Notes: generated by a model from the sequence alone, not told the origin. Positions 32,440 through 40,953 are shown, numbered from the stretch's first letter. The stretch is 64,000 nt of DNA from Allobosea sp. (GCA_024231975.1 JAAEQB010000009.1:62001-126000); one strand, 5' to 3'. Numbers and translations are program-made.

Positions 32440-33573
32440 GCCGAGGCCGCGGCGATCGCGCTCTCCCGCTGCGACGAGCGCCTGGCCCGGGCCACGCCCG
32501 ATCTGGCCGAAGGCGTGCGTCAGCGCGGCCACGCCTTCGAGGCCCAGGCCCTGATCGCGCTCGCCGGCGGCCTCTGCCCGCTCGAGGATCTGATCCTGCA
32601 CGACGCCGGCATGGATGTGCGCAGCCCGACCCGTGAGATCACCCGCGCTGCCGCCATGCTTGACGAGCGCCGGCGCCTGGCGCGGCGCGAGCCGACCGGG
32701 ATTCTGAGCCCCGATGCCGTGCGGGGGCGGCTCGGGCTCACGCAACCGCGGCGACCGGAAGGGAGCGGGCGATCTGGGGCCGCGCTGGTCTCCACGGATA
32801 GGATCTCAGCGCCATGGGAGGAGAGCTATCGCGGTGAAGACGATGATGATCGGATCGGCGAGGACCAGGAGCTGGAGGATGATACCGATCCCGCCACTGA
32901 CCCGGCCTTCGCCGAGATCGACGCCTTACTGGCGCGCACCCGCAACAAACTCGACAGCTGGAACGACTTGTCCTCCGACGCGGGCCGAAAGAGCCTGACC
33001 CTGCGCGATCCTGCCTATGACGGCGCCGGGCGCTGCCAGCGTTGGCTCGCCGTCCTGGAGGAGGGGAGGGGGCTGCCGGCGACGCTCGCGGCCGCGCTCG
33101 CCCTCGATGCCTGGCTGGCGCTCGAGCCGTCGGAACGGGCCGGCGAGCTCGGCTTTGCTCTGGCGGCGATCGTGTTGCGTCAACGGGGTCTGGCTCAGGC
33201 GCATCTGCCGACCCTCGGGCTCGGCTTGAGGCTAGGACGCTTCCGCTGGGGGCCGCACCAGGCGCTCAGTGTCCGGGTCGGTGGGTTGCTCGGCGCGCTG
33301 ACGGAGGCGGCTGCCTTCGTTCAGGCGGATTGCGATCGGCTGTCACTGGCGCGGGAATTGATGCTGCGGAAGTGTGAAAATCGAAGGGGGAATTCGAAGC
33401 TGGCAGAGCTCATCGTGCTGTTCGTGTCGTCGCCGCTCGTCACCGTGCAACTGGCCGCAGCGAGGCTAAAAGTGACGCCGCAGGCGGTCGAGGCGATGCT
33501 GAAAGAGCTCGGCGCCAGCCTGCCGCGCGAGCTCACCGGCCGGAAACGCTATCGGGCCTGGGGGATCGTCTAG
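32440..33573 (+). pseudogene. DUF1612/RHE_PE00001-type HTH protein gene, 5' end removed by the transposon
   Basis: The frame is open from the transposon edge and reads AEAAAIALSRCDERLARATP, then QRGHAFEAQALIALAGGLCPLEDLILHDAG, the usual N-terminal region of this plasmid family, but no start codon is present until a GTG at 32515. At least the first residues and all 5' signals are missing. The rest is intact: an acidic middle (DDDDRIGEDQELEDDTDP), the GRCQRWLAVLEEGRGLP region, and a C-terminal helix-turn-helix (VTVQLAAARLKVTPQAVEAMLKEL). Function unknown. A shortened 352-aa product from GTG is conceivable. Confidence 0.75.
33373..33399 (+). repeat. Transposon-end-like motif inside the DUF1612 gene
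   Basis: TGAAAATCGAAGGGGGAATT lies in the same orientation as the right-end repeats (GAAATCG-TAAGGGGAAAG) and encodes the CENRRGNSK segment. It is about 0.93 kb outside the right transposon end. It may be chance, a relic of an older end, or a sequence that attracts the element. Confidence 0.4.
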
Positions 33574-33754
33574 GCTTGTGCCGATCGGCGCGATCCGCAG
33601 GGGCGCGGCGGCAGGCGATCCCATCCTTGGTCGAGCCTGCAATGGCTATCTTGCGATCCGGATCGGCAGCGAGGCTCGGCCGGATTGCTGGTGGCTTCGC
33701 GCTGGAGTCCGCTGCGAAGCGATCGCCTCGTTAAGCCGACAACCGGGCAGTGTC
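33574..33754. other. Short spacer without gene
   Basis: Nothing with coding character was found between the DUF1612 stop and the end of the minus-strand gene at 33755. Confidence 0.4.
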
Positions 33755-34069
33755 CTATCCCAGCGACGGCTTGCTAAACCCCTCCGACGCATGGGGGGCG
33801 GGGAGGACAAATCCGGGCCTGGCGCTCACCGGAACGCTCACCCCGTGGTGCAGCTTCATCGACCGGACAAACCGATCCCAGGCATGAGCCGGCTCCACGT
33901 CATGGAAGCAATCGAGACACTGGATTCCCGTCGCGACCTGGTCGGGGCCGGTTTTGTGGACATCCACGCCCCGCCGGGTGAACCGACCGATACAGCAGCC
34001 GGTCTCGTCGTTGACCCAGACGCTGCGTCCATCCCAGATGATTTCGTGCTTCGAGCTCACACTGATCAT
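33755..34069 (-). CDS. Conserved small plasmid protein of unknown function
   Basis: 104 aa. The opening SSKHEIIWDGRSVWVNDETGCCIGRF, with two to three cysteines (GCC; CLDCFHD), and a conserved helical end (AWDRFVRSMKLHHGVSV) look like a real, folded protein. I have a sense of similar proteins being widespread on rhizobial plasmids, but no function is known. The ribosome binding site is weak. Confidence 0.65.
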   Translation of the reverse strand: MISVSSKHEIIWDGRSVWVNDETGCCIGRFTRRGVDVHKTGPDQVATGIQCLDCFHDVEPAHAWDRFVRSMKLHHGVSVPVSARPGFVLPAPHASEGFSKPSLG

Positions 34070-34193
34070 GCTCCAGCGGTGCAGGCGCTGTTGGCGGGGA
34101 GCCCGCTCTCATCCGCAGTGACAGTGCTTAAGGTAGATTTGGATCTCGGCCAATTCGGGTGCTTCGGCGGCTGCTCAAATTCAGGAGGAAACC

Positions 34194-34549
34194 GTGAGCT
34201 AGAGACTGAAGCGCGTCCGGCAATGCGCGAAATGCCCCTGGAAGGTTTCGACCGACCGCACGACATCCCTCATGGCTACAGCGAAGACCAACATCGCACG
34301 CTCGCGGCCACCATCGCGAGCCCGGGATGCCTCGTCGGGACCGGCAGAGCCATGGCTTGCCACGAACATCCGCCGGGCGATGAGGCTCACTGTGTCGGTT
34401 GGTTGATGAACCAGCTTGGTCCGGGCAACAACATCCCGCTGCGGCTGCAGGTGCGGGACTGCGAGAATATCGGCGCGGTTGTGCTTGACGGCCCGCAACA
34501 CGAGTGTTTCGAGGACACGCTTCCTATCCCGGCCGATGAAGGCGGCTGA
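34194..34549 (+). pseudogene. DUF6283-like gene broken by a nonsense codon and a frameshift
   Basis: An AGGAGG (34183-34188) precedes GTG 34194, but the third codon is TAG. Reading on in that frame gives LKRVRQCAKCPWKVSTD; the family continuation DIPHGYSEDQHRTLAATIASPG, MACHEHPPGDEAHCVGWLMNQLGPGNNIPLRL and GPQHECFEDTLP appears only after a one-base shift near 34240. The Cys-x-x-Cys, ACHE and HC(V)GW residues fit a metal-binding fold. Two separate lesions mark it as inactive. Confidence 0.72.
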
Positions 34550-34722
34550 ACCGCGACCTCGAGCAAATCGACGCTTCGATTGGCCGAATGGATCCCCGTC
34601 CCAATCTACGCCAATTCTGTCGAAGGCAAGAGCGACATGCTGCTCATCTGGTCTCGACCCCGGTCCCACCACAATGCAGGGCCTTTCGGCGCCCCTTGCC
34701 TCGGCGACACCCGACCGTCGCA

Positions 34723-35646
34723 TCACCGGCTCGGCAACTGCCCGCCGTTGGTGAATCGATCCAAGACGTCGGGCTCTTCCTCTTCCCCTTGGAAGCGCGG
34801 GCCCTCGGACTCAAATTGGAGCAGGGAGATCTCCTGATCGTATCGATCGGAGCGAAAGCACATTTCATGCACCGGCTCAGGAAACCACACGCCCGCGGTC
34901 TGCATCGTTCCCGTGAGAGCACTGTCCGAGTAATCGCCGCGAGCGGCGAAGGCCTGGGCGGGCAGCTCGAACACGGTGTTCTTCGTACGGATGAACCGTC
35001 CTGACTTCAGCGCACGGTCACTCGGTTTTGCCCAATGGGCAAAACCCTCGTTCGAGACGACCACCATGGCCCGCGTTTCCGTGTATTCGAGCCAGCGCAG
35101 GATCGCGGCGGTCATGGAGACGCCATAGCGCTTCGCGAGGCGCCCGAGGATGTCGAAATCGACGCGAGCGTTGGCAGGGTGCTGCCGACGGAAGTCGTGA
35201 AGCGGCATCAACAGTGCCGCCGCGAACTCGTCCGCCTCCTGTTCGATACCGGATCCACCGCGGCGGACCACAGCGTTCTCATCGCAATAGATGCCGCCGT
35301 CGAAGCGCCCGTCCTCCTCGATCAGCTGCCGATGGAGAATGTAGTGGGCGAACTCATGTCCGACCGTGAAGGAGCGGCGGCCGTTGGACTGGCCGACATG
35401 GTACATGATCGCCCATTGGCGCGGTCGCGCCTCGCCATAGACCAGGGCGCCGACGCAACCGGAGATGTCGCGCTCGACGACCTCATGGATAGGGCTTTGC
35501 GGCGCAATCTTCCGTGAATATTCCAGCGCGAGCCCGACCATGTCGACCGGCGCGCGATCAAAACGGTCCGCTCCGAGGACCAGGTCCAGCATCTGGGTGA
35601 TGCGAGCCGCCTCTTTCAGCGGCCGGAGGCGGCTTGGCTCGTTCAT
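34723..35646 (-). CDS. capP: ImmA/IrrE-type metallopeptidase, probable CapP of the CBASS module
   Basis: 307 aa. The gluzincin motif HEFAH is at 97-101 (GHEFAHYILH), with the downstream acidic ligand in GIEQEADEFAAALLMP. The C-terminal half forms a sensor-like domain. It overlaps the HTH gene by 4 nt and both are divergent from a CBASS operon, the arrangement described for CapH-CapP, in which CapP cleaves the CapH repressor after DNA damage and releases CBASS expression (known). The symbol rests on this context; plain XRE-ImmA pairs also control other mobile elements. Confidence 0.85.
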   Translation of the reverse strand: MNEPSRLRPLKEAARITQMLDLVLGADRFDRAPVDMVGLALEYSRKIAPQSPIHEVVERDISGCVGALVYGEARPRQWAIMYHVGQSNGRRSFTVGHEFAHYILHRQLIEEDGRFDGGIYCDENAVVRRGGSGIEQEADEFAAALLMPLHDFRRQHPANARVDFDILGRLAKRYGVSMTAAILRWLEYTETRAMVVVSNEGFAHWAKPSDRALKSGRFIRTKNTVFELPAQAFAARGDYSDSALTGTMQTAGVWFPEPVHEMCFRSDRYDQEISLLQFESEGPRFQGEEEEPDVLDRFTNGGQLPSR

Positions 35647-35963
35647 TTACGCGGCTTGGTATCGAGGATGCGAGCCATCTCTCGGATCTGGCGGCGGGTC
35701 TCCTCCGGCAAGCCGCTATATTGCCGGAAGAAGGCGGTATCCTCTGCGTCACTCAGGGTCTGGGTGTCGGCGCCGATCAGATAGTCGACGGTGACCCCCA
35801 GGGCACTCGCAATCGAGGATAGCTTCTCGGCAGACGGTCTAGGGGGATTCTTGTTTTCGAGCTCCCAAATGTAGCTCTTCGAGGACGCGGTTTCCTGGGC
35901 GAGCTGATCGAGCGTCAGGCCTTTCTGAGTTCGTAACTTCTTGATCCGCTCACCAAATTTCAT
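35643..35963 (-). CDS. capH: XRE-family repressor, probable CapH
   Basis: 106 aa. Start 35963 gives MKFGERIKKLRTQKGLTLDQ with a canonical HTH (LTLDQLAQETASSKSYIWELENKNPPRPSAEKL). The C-terminal 40 residues (DAEDTAFFRQYSGLPEETRRQIREM) may hold the peptidase cleavage and dimerisation part. A GGAAGGG lies upstream. It likely binds the dyads between the divergent operons. Confidence 0.87.
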   Translation of the reverse strand: MKFGERIKKLRTQKGLTLDQLAQETASSKSYIWELENKNPPRPSAEKLSSIASALGVTVDYLIGADTQTLSDAEDTAFFRQYSGLPEETRRQIREMARILDTKPRK

Positions 35964-35986
35964 AACCGGCCCTTCCAAAATCGTAC

Positions 35987-36064
35987 CTCCGACGCCTGTT
36001 CGGAGTAGCGATAGTCTACGACCCTTGACAGGCGCATTCAAGCTTCCCATCTTGTTCGGAGTAG
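35987..36064. promoter_or_regulatory. Divergent promoters and repeat sites controlling the CBASS operon
   Basis: Rightward: TTGACA (36025-36030), 17 bp, CATCTT (36048-36053). Leftward: TTGAAT (36041-36036), 17 bp, TAGACT (36018-36013). The 12-bp sequence TGTTCGGAGTAG occurs twice, at 35997-36008 and 36053-36064; the first copy is part of a dyad CTCCGA-N7-TCGGAG (35987-36005). The copies sit over the -10/start of each promoter, as expected for one repressor controlling both sides. Confidence 0.7.
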
Positions 36065-36112
36065 ACGGACAGAGACTCGTATCATCCCGAACATCGCGCG
36101 GGCGGTGACGAG

Positions 36113-37402
36113 ATGCACAGCACAGATGCAATCCGAGCCGCCACGGAGATCGATATGAACATGCAGCTTGCGCCGACCGGTCTCAATCCGTTCGACGATC
36201 CTCTCGACCGCATCCTCGCGGAGATCGCGCTCAGCATTCAGCTGCCGCCTTCGCTGCACGACAAGGCGAAATCGCGCTACGACGCCGTGCGACGCCACCT
36301 CGAAGGCACGGCAGCCTTCTTCGACCAGATCGAGCATTTCTATCCGCAGGGCTCCATGGCGATCGACGCCACGATCTCGACGCGTGGCACGGACGACGAA
36401 TACGATCTGGATATCGTCTCACAGCTGGGCGGGCGTTTTCGCGGGATGACGCCGCTTCAGATCCTGATAGAGCTGGAAACGGCCCTCGCCGACTATCCCG
36501 TCCAGAAGGTGTTGCGGCAGACGCGCTGTGTCACCCTCTACTATGCTGACAAGATGCACCTCGATGTGACGCCTTCGCTGCGCGTCATTGGCACGCTCGA
36601 TCGCGAGAGCCTGATCACCCACGCCAAGGGGCCGCATCGCTCCGCCGACGATAGGTTCGTCGACATGAATGCCTATGGCTTTGCGCAATGGTATGCGAGC
36701 AAGACGCCGCTCGAGCCGCGCATGGCGCGCGAATTCCACCGTCGGTGGCTCGACCATGCCGGCCTTGCCGCTCGTGCGGACGCCGAGGTCGATGACGTGC
36801 CGGATCAGTGCCACTTCATCGTCAAGAACACCGCGACGCTTGCCCTTCAGCTCCTCAAGCGGTTCCGCAATATCCGCTACGCGGCCGACAGCGGGCGCAT
36901 CCCGCCGTCGGTGATGCTCTCCTACTATGCCGGGCTCGCCGCGCAGCCGAACATGTCGCTCAGCGCCATGCTCGCGCGCATCGCCAGCTGGATCATCCGC
37001 GAAATCGAACAGGCTTCGCTCTACGGTCGTCGTCTGCATGTCGCCAACCCGGTCTGCGAGGATGATATCTTCACGGATCGGTGGCCTGAATCGATCGCGC
37101 AGCAGAACGAGTTCGCCGACCATCTGCGCGACCTCGTCCGCTCGCTCGACGCGATGCGCAAGGGCGAAATCTTCCCCAACACCATGATGGAGATGCTGCG
37201 CAGCGACTTCGGCGACCGCGTCGTCACCCGCGCCGCCGATCAGATCGCAATTGAAATCGGCGGGGACATTCAGCAATCGCGCCAGCTCTATACGCGGCGT
37301 GGCGGCGTGCTGTTGCCGAGCGCCGCGGCCGTCGCCGCGCCGCTGGTCGTGCCGTCTGTCGCGGCCGCGCGGCCGCACACATTCTTCGGCCGCAAGATCT
37401 GA
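36113..37402 (+). CDS. CBASS CD-NTase (cyclic oligonucleotide synthase)
   Basis: 429 aa. The polymerase-beta-type nucleotidyltransferase core shows YPQGSMAIDATI (GS motif, about residue 77), DEYDLDIV (metal-binding acidic pair, about 95-101) and MHLDVTPSL (third acidic residue, about 148). The C-terminal half is the helical CD-NTase domain with FIVKNTATLALQLLKRFRNIRY. It makes a cyclic di- or trinucleotide when phage is sensed. ATG 36155 (MNMQLAPTG) has a better ribosome binding site (GGAG) and may be the true start. The stop overlaps the next start (TGATG). Confidence 0.93.
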   Translation: MHSTDAIRAATEIDMNMQLAPTGLNPFDDPLDRILAEIALSIQLPPSLHDKAKSRYDAVRRHLEGTAAFFDQIEHFYPQGSMAIDATISTRGTDDEYDLDIVSQLGGRFRGMTPLQILIELETALADYPVQKVLRQTRCVTLYYADKMHLDVTPSLRVIGTLDRESLITHAKGPHRSADDRFVDMNAYGFAQWYASKTPLEPRMAREFHRRWLDHAGLAARADAEVDDVPDQCHFIVKNTATLALQLLKRFRNIRYAADSGRIPPSVMLSYYAGLAAQPNMSLSAMLARIASWIIREIEQASLYGRRLHVANPVCEDDIFTDRWPESIAQQNEFADHLRDLVRSLDAMRKGEIFPNTMMEMLRSDFGDRVVTRAADQIAIEIGGDIQQSRQLYTRRGGVLLPSAAAVAAPLVVPSVAAARPHTFFGRKI

Positions 37403-37854
37403 TGAACACGCTGATCCTTTCCATCGACGCGCAGGTTGCCGCAATGAAGGCGACCTGGCCGCTGTTCGCCGCGCGTCGGATAGACCGCCGCGCGCAGCAG
37501 GCACGATGGGTGGGGAGCGTGAGGCCGCAATATGCGAGCTACTCCCTGGAAATCCGCTACGAGCTCGGCTCATGTCCCGAGGCGCGCGTGCTCGCCCCCG
37601 AGCTGGTCCGGCTGCCGGGAAACGTCGAGGGTCAGTTGCCTCATGTCTACCCGCCGGCCGAGGATCCGACCCTTTGCCTGTTCGATCCGCGCGAGCAGGA
37701 ATGGACGGCAGCGATGACCATCGCAAGCACGACAGTACCTTGGGCTCTCGATTGGCTTGTTTGCTACGAACTCTGGCTCATGACCGGGCGCTGGACCGGG
37801 GGGGGCCGGCACCCGGAACCCCCGCCACCCGAAGCGATGGAGACGACGCGATGA
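37402..37854 (+). CDS. E2-like conjugating protein of short type II CBASS
   Basis: 150 aa. The segment VEGQLPHVYPPAEDPTLCLFDPREQEWTAAM followed by TTVPWALDWLVCYELWLMTGRWTGGGRHP is the bacterial E2-like (ubiquitin-conjugating) domain, with catalytic Cys92 in PTLCLFD. No E1 or JAB partner is encoded nearby, which defines the short type II arrangement, where the E2-like protein conjugates the CD-NTase C-terminus (known for this type). It overlaps both neighbours, so stoichiometry is tightly coupled. Confidence 0.88.
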   Translation: MNTLILSIDAQVAAMKATWPLFAARRIDRRAQQARWVGSVRPQYASYSLEIRYELGSCPEARVLAPELVRLPGNVEGQLPHVYPPAEDPTLCLFDPREQEWTAAMTIASTTVPWALDWLVCYELWLMTGRWTGGGRHPEPPPPEAMETTR

Positions 37855-38885
37855 ACTACATTCCGCCGCGCCGATCGGACGGCACGATCCAGCATGCGCG
37901 CGTGAAGCAGCCGTGGCCACAGGGTCGCCCGTTCCGCATCCTGTCGATCGACGGTGGCGGCATTCGGGGAGTTTTCCCGGCCGCCGTGCTGGCGGAACTC
38001 GAGTGCCGCTTCCTGCGCGGTGCCTCGATTGCCAATCATTTCGATATGATCGCCGGCACTTCGACAGGCGGCATCATCGCGCTCGCTCTTGCGCACGGCA
38101 TGACAGCGCGGCAGGCGCTGGACATCTATCTCGAACGCGGCGAGCGCATCTTCCCGCCGGCGGCTGGCTTCAGCGGGATCGCAAGGGCGCTGCGCTGGCT
38201 GTTCAAGCCGAAGCATAACCAGGCCGTTCTCAAGGATGAGCTGCTCAGGATCTTCGGCGACAAGGTGCTCGACGATGCCGTCACGCGCCTGGTGATCCCG
38301 AGCTTCGAAGGACGTCACGGCGAGCCGTTCCTCTACAAGACGCCCCACCACCCGGACTACCAGAAGGATCGCCACAAGAGATTCGCGCATGTGGCGCTTC
38401 ACACGACCGCGGCTCCCTCCTACTACCCGGGCGTCGAGGATGATGGCTACGTGATGATCGATGGCGGCATCTGGGCCAACAACCCCGTCATGAATGCGCT
38501 GGTCGATGCTCTCGCCTGCTTCGACATCGCCCGTGACGACGTGCGCATCCTGAGCCTGGGCACGGGGCAGGCCACCTTCAACGTGGATGAACGGGCGCGC
38601 AACGGCGGCATCAAGGATTGGGCATTCCTGCGTTCGTTCAATGCGGCCGCCCGTGCACAGTCGCACAACGCCCTCGGCCAAGCCTATCTGCTGGTGGGCA
38701 AGAACAATGTTTCGCGCATCGATGTGCCAGAAAGCGACGCGCCGATCGCGATGGATGACGTGCAACGGTCGGTCCGGGAACTGCCGATGGTGGCACGCAG
38801 TCTCGTCGAAGGAGCCGGGCATCACATCGAGCGCGTGTTTCTCGACGGCGCCGTCGAGAAATTCATCCGCTGCCCGATGGCCTGA
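37851..38885 (+). CDS. capV: CBASS effector phospholipase CapV (patatin family)
   Basis: 344 aa. DGGGIRG (about residues 34-40) is the oxyanion hole, S71 in GTSTGG the nucleophile, and D204 in DGGIW the catalytic Asp. The C-terminal part (LPMVARSLVEGAGHHIERVFLDGAVE) fits cyclic-nucleotide-activated patatins. When bound by the CD-NTase product it degrades the inner membrane, killing the infected cell (known). ATG 37851 overlaps the E2 stop. Confidence 0.94.
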   Translation: MNYIPPRRSDGTIQHARVKQPWPQGRPFRILSIDGGGIRGVFPAAVLAELECRFLRGASIANHFDMIAGTSTGGIIALALAHGMTARQALDIYLERGERIFPPAAGFSGIARALRWLFKPKHNQAVLKDELLRIFGDKVLDDAVTRLVIPSFEGRHGEPFLYKTPHHPDYQKDRHKRFAHVALHTTAAPSYYPGVEDDGYVMIDGGIWANNPVMNALVDALACFDIARDDVRILSLGTGQATFNVDERARNGGIKDWAFLRSFNAAARAQSHNALGQAYLLVGKNNVSRIDVPESDAPIAMDDVQRSVRELPMVARSLVEGAGHHIERVFLDGAVEKFIRCPMA

Positions 38886-38906
38886 GCTTCGAGTGGCCCG
38901 GGCTGG

Positions 38907-39347
38907 CTATCGAGCTGTCAGCAAGCGGCACGCAAGCTCACGCTCGCCCCAGCGCGTTGAGAAGGTATCGGAGATATCGAACCAGGTCCCGTCGCTGCCG
39001 GTGCCATGGTTGGCTCCCATGCAGGAGCACTGGCATTCGTGTCCGACGGCTTCCCGACAGGCTCGCGCGCAGATCTCCTGCTCGCGATAGGGCTGGATGA
39101 TATAGACCTTGCCGTAGCGCCGCAGGGCTCGATCAACGAAGTCGTTGAACCACGATTTAGGGAGCTCCCAGTAGGACTCGTCGCCGCCGAACCATTCGGG
39201 TGGCGTCCGCCGTGCGTTCTGAAGCCATTGCCGATTGTCGTCCGCGAATGGCAGCCGCACTCGTAGCTTCTCGCCACGTCCGTCGCGACGGAGAATGACC
39301 GGCACCTGCTTCTGCTTCCAGACGTAGCGAAGACCGGGCTGATCCAT
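38907..39347 (-). CDS. Cys-rich hypothetical protein converging on the CBASS operon
   Basis: 146 aa. RVRLPFADDNRQWLQNARRTPPEWFGGDESYWELPKSWFNDFVDRALRRYG resembles the HARP-type module found next to helicases, followed by a cysteine cluster REQEICARACREAVGHECQCSCMGANHG that could bind zinc. No signal peptide. It lies tail-to-tail with capV, 21 bp apart. Function unknown; a nucleic-acid-binding defence accessory is possible. Confidence 0.68.
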   Translation of the reverse strand: MDQPGLRYVWKQKQVPVILRRDGRGEKLRVRLPFADDNRQWLQNARRTPPEWFGGDESYWELPKSWFNDFVDRALRRYGKVYIIQPYREQEICARACREAVGHECQCSCMGANHGTGSDGTWFDISDTFSTRWGERELACRLLTAR

Positions 39348-39462
39348 CTGCCGATAAGCCCTCAGGTGGCCGGCGCTATCGATTTGCTGCCGCGATCGAG
39401 GATCGTCGCGACTTCATGCAGGACGCTTGCCGAATTCGTCGCACCGTCTGCCGCGGAGTCAA

Positions 39463-40089
39463 TCATCGCACGATAGCCAACTCAAAATCGTCGATGATCC
39501 CGGCCATCTCCTCGCGGCGCTCCATCATCGGCCGCACATCGCTGACGCCCAGCTTTGAGAGCGCGCGATCATAAACGGCAATGTTGGCTTCTCCGTTTAG
39601 CCGCGACTCGTAGATGATGCCGTCCGGCCGCGCATCATTGAGCCAAAAGGCGCGCGACCACTGCTGGCCAAGGCGATGGTCGCGCGCCCGCGCGGCGTCG
39701 GTCGGCATGCGCATCTGAACGAGACCATCGCCGCGCAGATCGACGAGATAAAGGTCCGTCGTCACCACGACCTCGGCGCAGGCGTAGCGCTCGAGCTCGC
39801 CCATCTCGAACGGAATGAGCCCCGACATTCCAACGCCGGCATCGCGCAGGATCGCTTCGGCGAAGCACACTTTCATGCTGCTACCGAAATAGACCACGCC
39901 GAAGCGATCCACTACAGCCGATCCGGCCTCCGGGGCGCTGAATCGGCTCGATCCATACCCGAAGCCGAGAGCATCCGGGTGCCGGCTCTCATAAAGCCGA
40001 TACCACGGGCGCCCGGGGCCGAGCGTCGTGAGCTTGAGCCTGCGCGATGCGAAGTCGAGCGGTGGCAGATCGTGCGGTGCAGCAGTCAG
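39463..40089 (-). CDS. RES-family toxin (NAD+ phosphorylase type) with a CTG start
   Basis: 208 aa. PWYRLYESRHPDALGFGYGSSRFSAPE and VVYFGSSMKVCFAEAILRDAG are the RES fold, whose members degrade NAD+ (known). The frame has no ATG, GTG or TTG before the domain; CTG at 40089 overlaps the antitoxin stop as CTGA, in place of the usual ATGA, with AGGGGTGA upstream, and gives MTAAPHDLPPLDF. So either a rare CTG start or a start-codon mutation lowers translation. A shorter GTG start at 39912 would lose a third of the domain. Partner antitoxin directly upstream. Confidence 0.85.
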   Translation of the reverse strand: MTAAPHDLPPLDFASRRLKLTTLGPGRPWYRLYESRHPDALGFGYGSSRFSAPEAGSAVVDRFGVVYFGSSMKVCFAEAILRDAGVGMSGLIPFEMGELERYACAEVVVTTDLYLVDLRGDGLVQMRMPTDAARARDHRLGQQWSRAFWLNDARPDGIIYESRLNGEANIAVYDRALSKLGVSDVRPMMERREEMAGIIDDFELAIVR

Positions 40090-40757
40090 GAGAAGTCACC
40101 CCTGCCGGTCGCCTTGGCGACCTCAACCGCTTCATCGACCCGGCCGGCCCGCACCGCAGCAAGGCCCGTGCTTCCGTCGAGCTCGCGATGGGCCTGCACC
40201 AGGAACCGGTACACGGCCCACGGATGGTCACCCACCGCCTGGAAAAGCTTCGGCAAGTCCGCAAGCAATCGGCCGCTGTCGTCGAGCTGCCAGCGAGGGA
40301 AACGCAGACCGCGCTTTGGTCCTTCAAGGCCAAGGACCTCATGCCGCTTGCGCTTTCGATTGACCGTCTCGCGGGTAGCTCCGATCTCCTCGGCGAACTG
40401 ATCGGCTGACAGCATCTGCGGATCCTTCAGGATCTCGGCGACGCGCTGTGCGCCGCGAGCTGCCGCGCTGGCGAGCGCCCGATCGAGCGCGTCGCCTGTG
40501 GCCGGCGCAGCATCTTCGACCTGGACCTCAGGCGCCATCCCCGTCGATTTTAAGGTGACGGTCATCCGGACCGGCTTGCCGGTATCCTCGAACCGTTTGA
40601 TCGCCTTGGCATAGGCAGACAGCACGCGCTTGGTGCGCGGGATGCTTGTCTCGGTGAACAGCGGCTCCAGCGAGGTGGCGAGGCCGACCGTCAGGTACTT
40701 TCCGCTGCGCTCGCTTCTCCTGCTGGCGGCGCTGCCCTTCTTGCGTGTTGCTGGCAT
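40086..40757 (-). CDS. Xre/MbcA/ParS-type antitoxin
   Basis: 223 aa. ATG 40757 is preceded by AGGAGGTGC. The middle holds an HTH (MLSADQFAEEIGATRETVNRKRKRHEVLGL), and the C-terminus is the DUF2384 antitoxin domain (LPKLFQAVGDHPWAVYRFLVQAHRELDGSTGLAAVRAGRVDEAVEVAKAT). It neutralises the RES toxin and should autorepress. The first 90 residues form an extra basic N-terminal part not present in the second, shorter antitoxin at 46834. Confidence 0.88.
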   Translation of the reverse strand: MPATRKKGSAASRRSERSGKYLTVGLATSLEPLFTETSIPRTKRVLSAYAKAIKRFEDTGKPVRMTVTLKSTGMAPEVQVEDAAPATGDALDRALASAAARGAQRVAEILKDPQMLSADQFAEEIGATRETVNRKRKRHEVLGLEGPKRGLRFPRWQLDDSGRLLADLPKLFQAVGDHPWAVYRFLVQAHRELDGSTGLAAVRAGRVDEAVEVAKATGRGDFS

Positions 40758-40953
40758 GGTGCACCTCCTGACCCGAAATATGGAGACACCCGTCACGTTC
40801 GTCAACTTCGTCAGATGCAGGCGAGGGCGAATTGCGCGAGCGGATCGCACGCATGGAAGGTGTAGGGGTCCGTGTCGTTTCTTGCTCATTGTATCGTGGG
40901 CAGCCGGTCGAGATAGCCAGTGTCGGCTAAAGTGGCTTCAAGTTGGAGATCCG
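40758..40953. other. Upstream region of the RES/Xre operon
   Basis: It contains the divergent spacer between the antitoxin gene and the fragment at 40954. No gene is supported; promoter elements were not clear. Confidence 0.35.

Noticed and set aside
17765..32444. Five-base target duplication around the tni transposon
   Set aside because: The flanks read GTCGC and GCCGA; they do not match even when the boundary is moved by a base.
33578..34549. A single 323-residue plus-strand protein
   Set aside because: Only the last 110 codons resemble a family (DUF6283-like), and that family's true N-terminus lies in another frame; the first 200 codons are antisense to a better gene at 33755-34069.
36419..37726. 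Open minus-strand frame across the CD-NTase and E2 genes
   Set aside because: Shadow of two recognised genes; no plausible start or domain.
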